Assembly (NCBI GenBank): GCA_963591565.1
Contig: CAVAUD010000111.1
Location: 1-6,701, forward strand
Length of the DNA: 6,701 nucleotides
From: Paratractidigestivibacter sp963591565
Lineage (GTDB): Bacteria > Actinomycetota > Coriobacteriia > Coriobacteriales > Atopobiaceae
Reading direction: 5' to 3'
A program made the translations under genes and the position numbers. The notes beneath the pieces were generated by a model, which was not told the DNA's origin, did no database searches, and saw only the letters and a program-made list of their open reading frames with translations. This document shows positions 6,091 to 6,701 of this stretch, one piece after another; the stretch's first letter is position 1; each line of letters begins with the position of its first letter.

Positions 6091-6233
6091 ATCCCGAACG
6101 ATTTTTTCCATTTTAAATTTGACTTCGCCGAGTAGCCGACCGTTTTGCCCTTACGTTTGCCCAGTTGGCGAGAGCGCGAACTTCTCGGCTACTTGGCAAA
6201 CCGGGATTTAAAGTGGAAAAAGTCGCTCGGGAT
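6091..6233. repeat. Long imperfect inverted repeat with AT-rich arms
   Basis: Arm 1 (6091-6139) and the reverse complement of arm 2 (6233-6185) match at 39 of 49 positions by hand alignment. Perfect blocks are ATCCCGA, TTTTTCCA, TTTAAAT and AGTAGCCGA; most differences are T/C or A/G changes. The spacer is 45 bases (6140-6184) and itself holds a near-duplicate, CGTTTTGCCC and CGTTTGCCC. The unit could be two inverted copies of a short dispersed element (MITE/REP-like), a DNA cruciform, or a structured transcript. It does not look like a terminator, since both flanking genes point away from it. Confidence 0.75.
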
Positions 6234-6293
6234 TTCAAACGGCAGTGTTTTGGCCCCCGAAAGCCCTCGAGCCCCGCATTCCGGCGTCACTTA

Positions 6294-6299
6294 TATACT
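6294..6299 (+). promoter_or_regulatory. -10 box (TATACT) for the rightward gene at 6349
   Basis: TATACT matches five of six positions of the consensus and sits in an otherwise GC-rich segment, 49 bases before the ATG. No good -35 hexamer is found 16-18 bases upstream, so the promoter may be weak or activator-dependent. Confidence 0.4.
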
Positions 6300-6348
6300 G
6301 AGAAGACCGTTGGCGCCGCGGGTCGCGCGGCCGGGTGGGGGAGAAGCC

Positions 6349-6701
6349 ATGTACGACAGGGTGAAAGAGATCGACGAGGCCATCGCCGCAGGTCAGCGGG
6401 CGCTGGACGCGCTGCGCGACGCGGCCGACTCGCTGGACTCCGCGCAGCGCTGGGGCATCGTCGACATCCTGGGCGGGGGCCTCATCACCAGCGTGGTCAA
6501 GCACTCGCGCCTGGGCGACGCCAACCACGCGCTGGGCATCGCGCGCCAAGAGATCATGGCCTTCTCGTCCGAGCTGGCCGATGTTCGCGAGCTGGCGGGC
6601 TTAAACGCCAAGGTCTCGAGCGTCAACGCCGTCTTCGACATCGCGTTCGACAACGCGCTGGCAGACCTGCTTGTCCAGAAGGACATCAGCGACGCGGCCG
6701 A
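6349..6701 (+). CDS. Hypothetical protein, N-terminal part (3' end outside window)
   Basis: An open frame starts at ATG 6349 with a good ribosome site (GGGGGAG, five bases upstream) and is still open at the window edge after 117 codons. Codon use is like the neighbouring genes, with G/C at most third positions. The visible protein begins with a charged helix (MYDRVKEIDEAIAAGQRALD). A short hydrophobic, glycine-rich segment follows, WGIVDILGGGLITSVVKHSR (35-54), and then more amphipathic helix to the edge. The Gly-Gly-Gly hairpin between helices with a following KHS is reminiscent of small uncharacterised proteins from other Gram-positive bacteria, but I cannot name a family. The segment is too short and polar-flanked to be a confident transmembrane helix. 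It is transcribed divergently from pfk across the long intergenic region; no function can be assigned. Confidence 0.8.
   Translation, partial: MYDRVKEIDEAIAAGQRALDALRDAADSLDSAQRWGIVDILGGGLITSVVKHSRLGDANHALGIARQEIMAFSSELADVRELAGLNAKVSSVNAVFDIAFDNALADLLVQKDISDAA

Larger units (their letters stand above)
5850..6348. other. Divergent intergenic region of about 500 bases
   Basis: Non-coding stretch between pfk (leftward) and the partial gene at 6349 (rightward). It holds the pfk promoter and leader, a degenerate direct repeat (5981-6045), a long imperfect inverted repeat with AT-rich arms (6091-6233), and a -10-like box for the rightward gene. Open frames across it are rich in Arg/Pro/Gly, lack ribosome sites and match nothing I recognise; I regard them as non-coding. 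The 6100-6240 part is markedly richer in A/T than the flanking genes. Confidence 0.8.

Noticed and set aside
5850..6092. 81-codon N-terminal extension of pfk
   Set aside because: The sequence is Pro/Arg-rich, crosses the predicted promoter and ribosome site, and the family N-terminus starts exactly at the ATG at 5849.
5891..6211. 106-codon + strand frame in the intergenic region
   Set aside because: It has no ribosome site, an Arg/Gly/Pro/Ser-rich composition, and overlaps the inverted repeat; no recognisable protein features.
6235..6686. Two - strand frames opposite the gene at 6349
   Set aside because: The + strand frame has a ribosome site, start and sensible protein; the - strand frames are Arg/Ser/Ala-rich shadows.

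Overview
The window is a GC-rich, densely coded bacterial chromosome segment. Codons strongly favour G/C at the third position, and GTG starts, purine-rich Shine-Dalgarno sequences and short intergenic gaps are visible. Gene content and protein style (M18 aminopeptidase, DUF2891, a group III-like phosphofructokinase, an MgtC family protein) would fit a gut or oral actinobacterium of the Coriobacteriia (Collinsella/Olsenella type). That assignment is an impression from the proteins, not a proof. I see no phage, IS element, CRISPR array, tRNA or rRNA.

Layout, left to right. The + strand carries the C-terminal end of an FtsX/MacB-type ABC transporter permease (1-360, cut by the window edge). After a 45-base gap comes a complete M18 metallo-aminopeptidase (406-1782), followed by an intrinsic terminator. 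The next genes lie on the - strand and are convergent with the aminopeptidase. The first by position, though distal in transcription, is a two-domain protein (1828-2808). It joins a family 6-like uracil/hypoxanthine DNA glycosylase to a Vsr-type mismatch endonuclease. It is preceded nine bases upstream by a DUF2891 gene (2818-3951), so the two probably share a transcript. A strong GC-rich hairpin (3992-4033) separates this pair from an mgtC-like gene (4047-4754). That gene in turn follows the 6-phosphofructokinase gene (4770-5849) by 15 bases, suggesting a pfk-mgtC transcript.

Upstream of pfk is the only long non-coding stretch (5850-6348), a divergent intergenic region. It holds a well-spaced pfk promoter, a 10-base palindrome at the predicted start of transcription, a degenerate direct repeat, and a long imperfect inverted repeat with AT-rich arms of about 49 bases (6091-6233). 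To its right a + strand gene of unknown function starts at 6349 and runs off the window.

The most notable item is the glycosylase-Vsr fusion. Both halves belong to families that act on products of base deamination (hypoxanthine/uracil, and T:G from 5-methylcytosine), which suggests a single-polypeptide deamination-repair enzyme. The second is the long inverted repeat, which no annotated gene explains.
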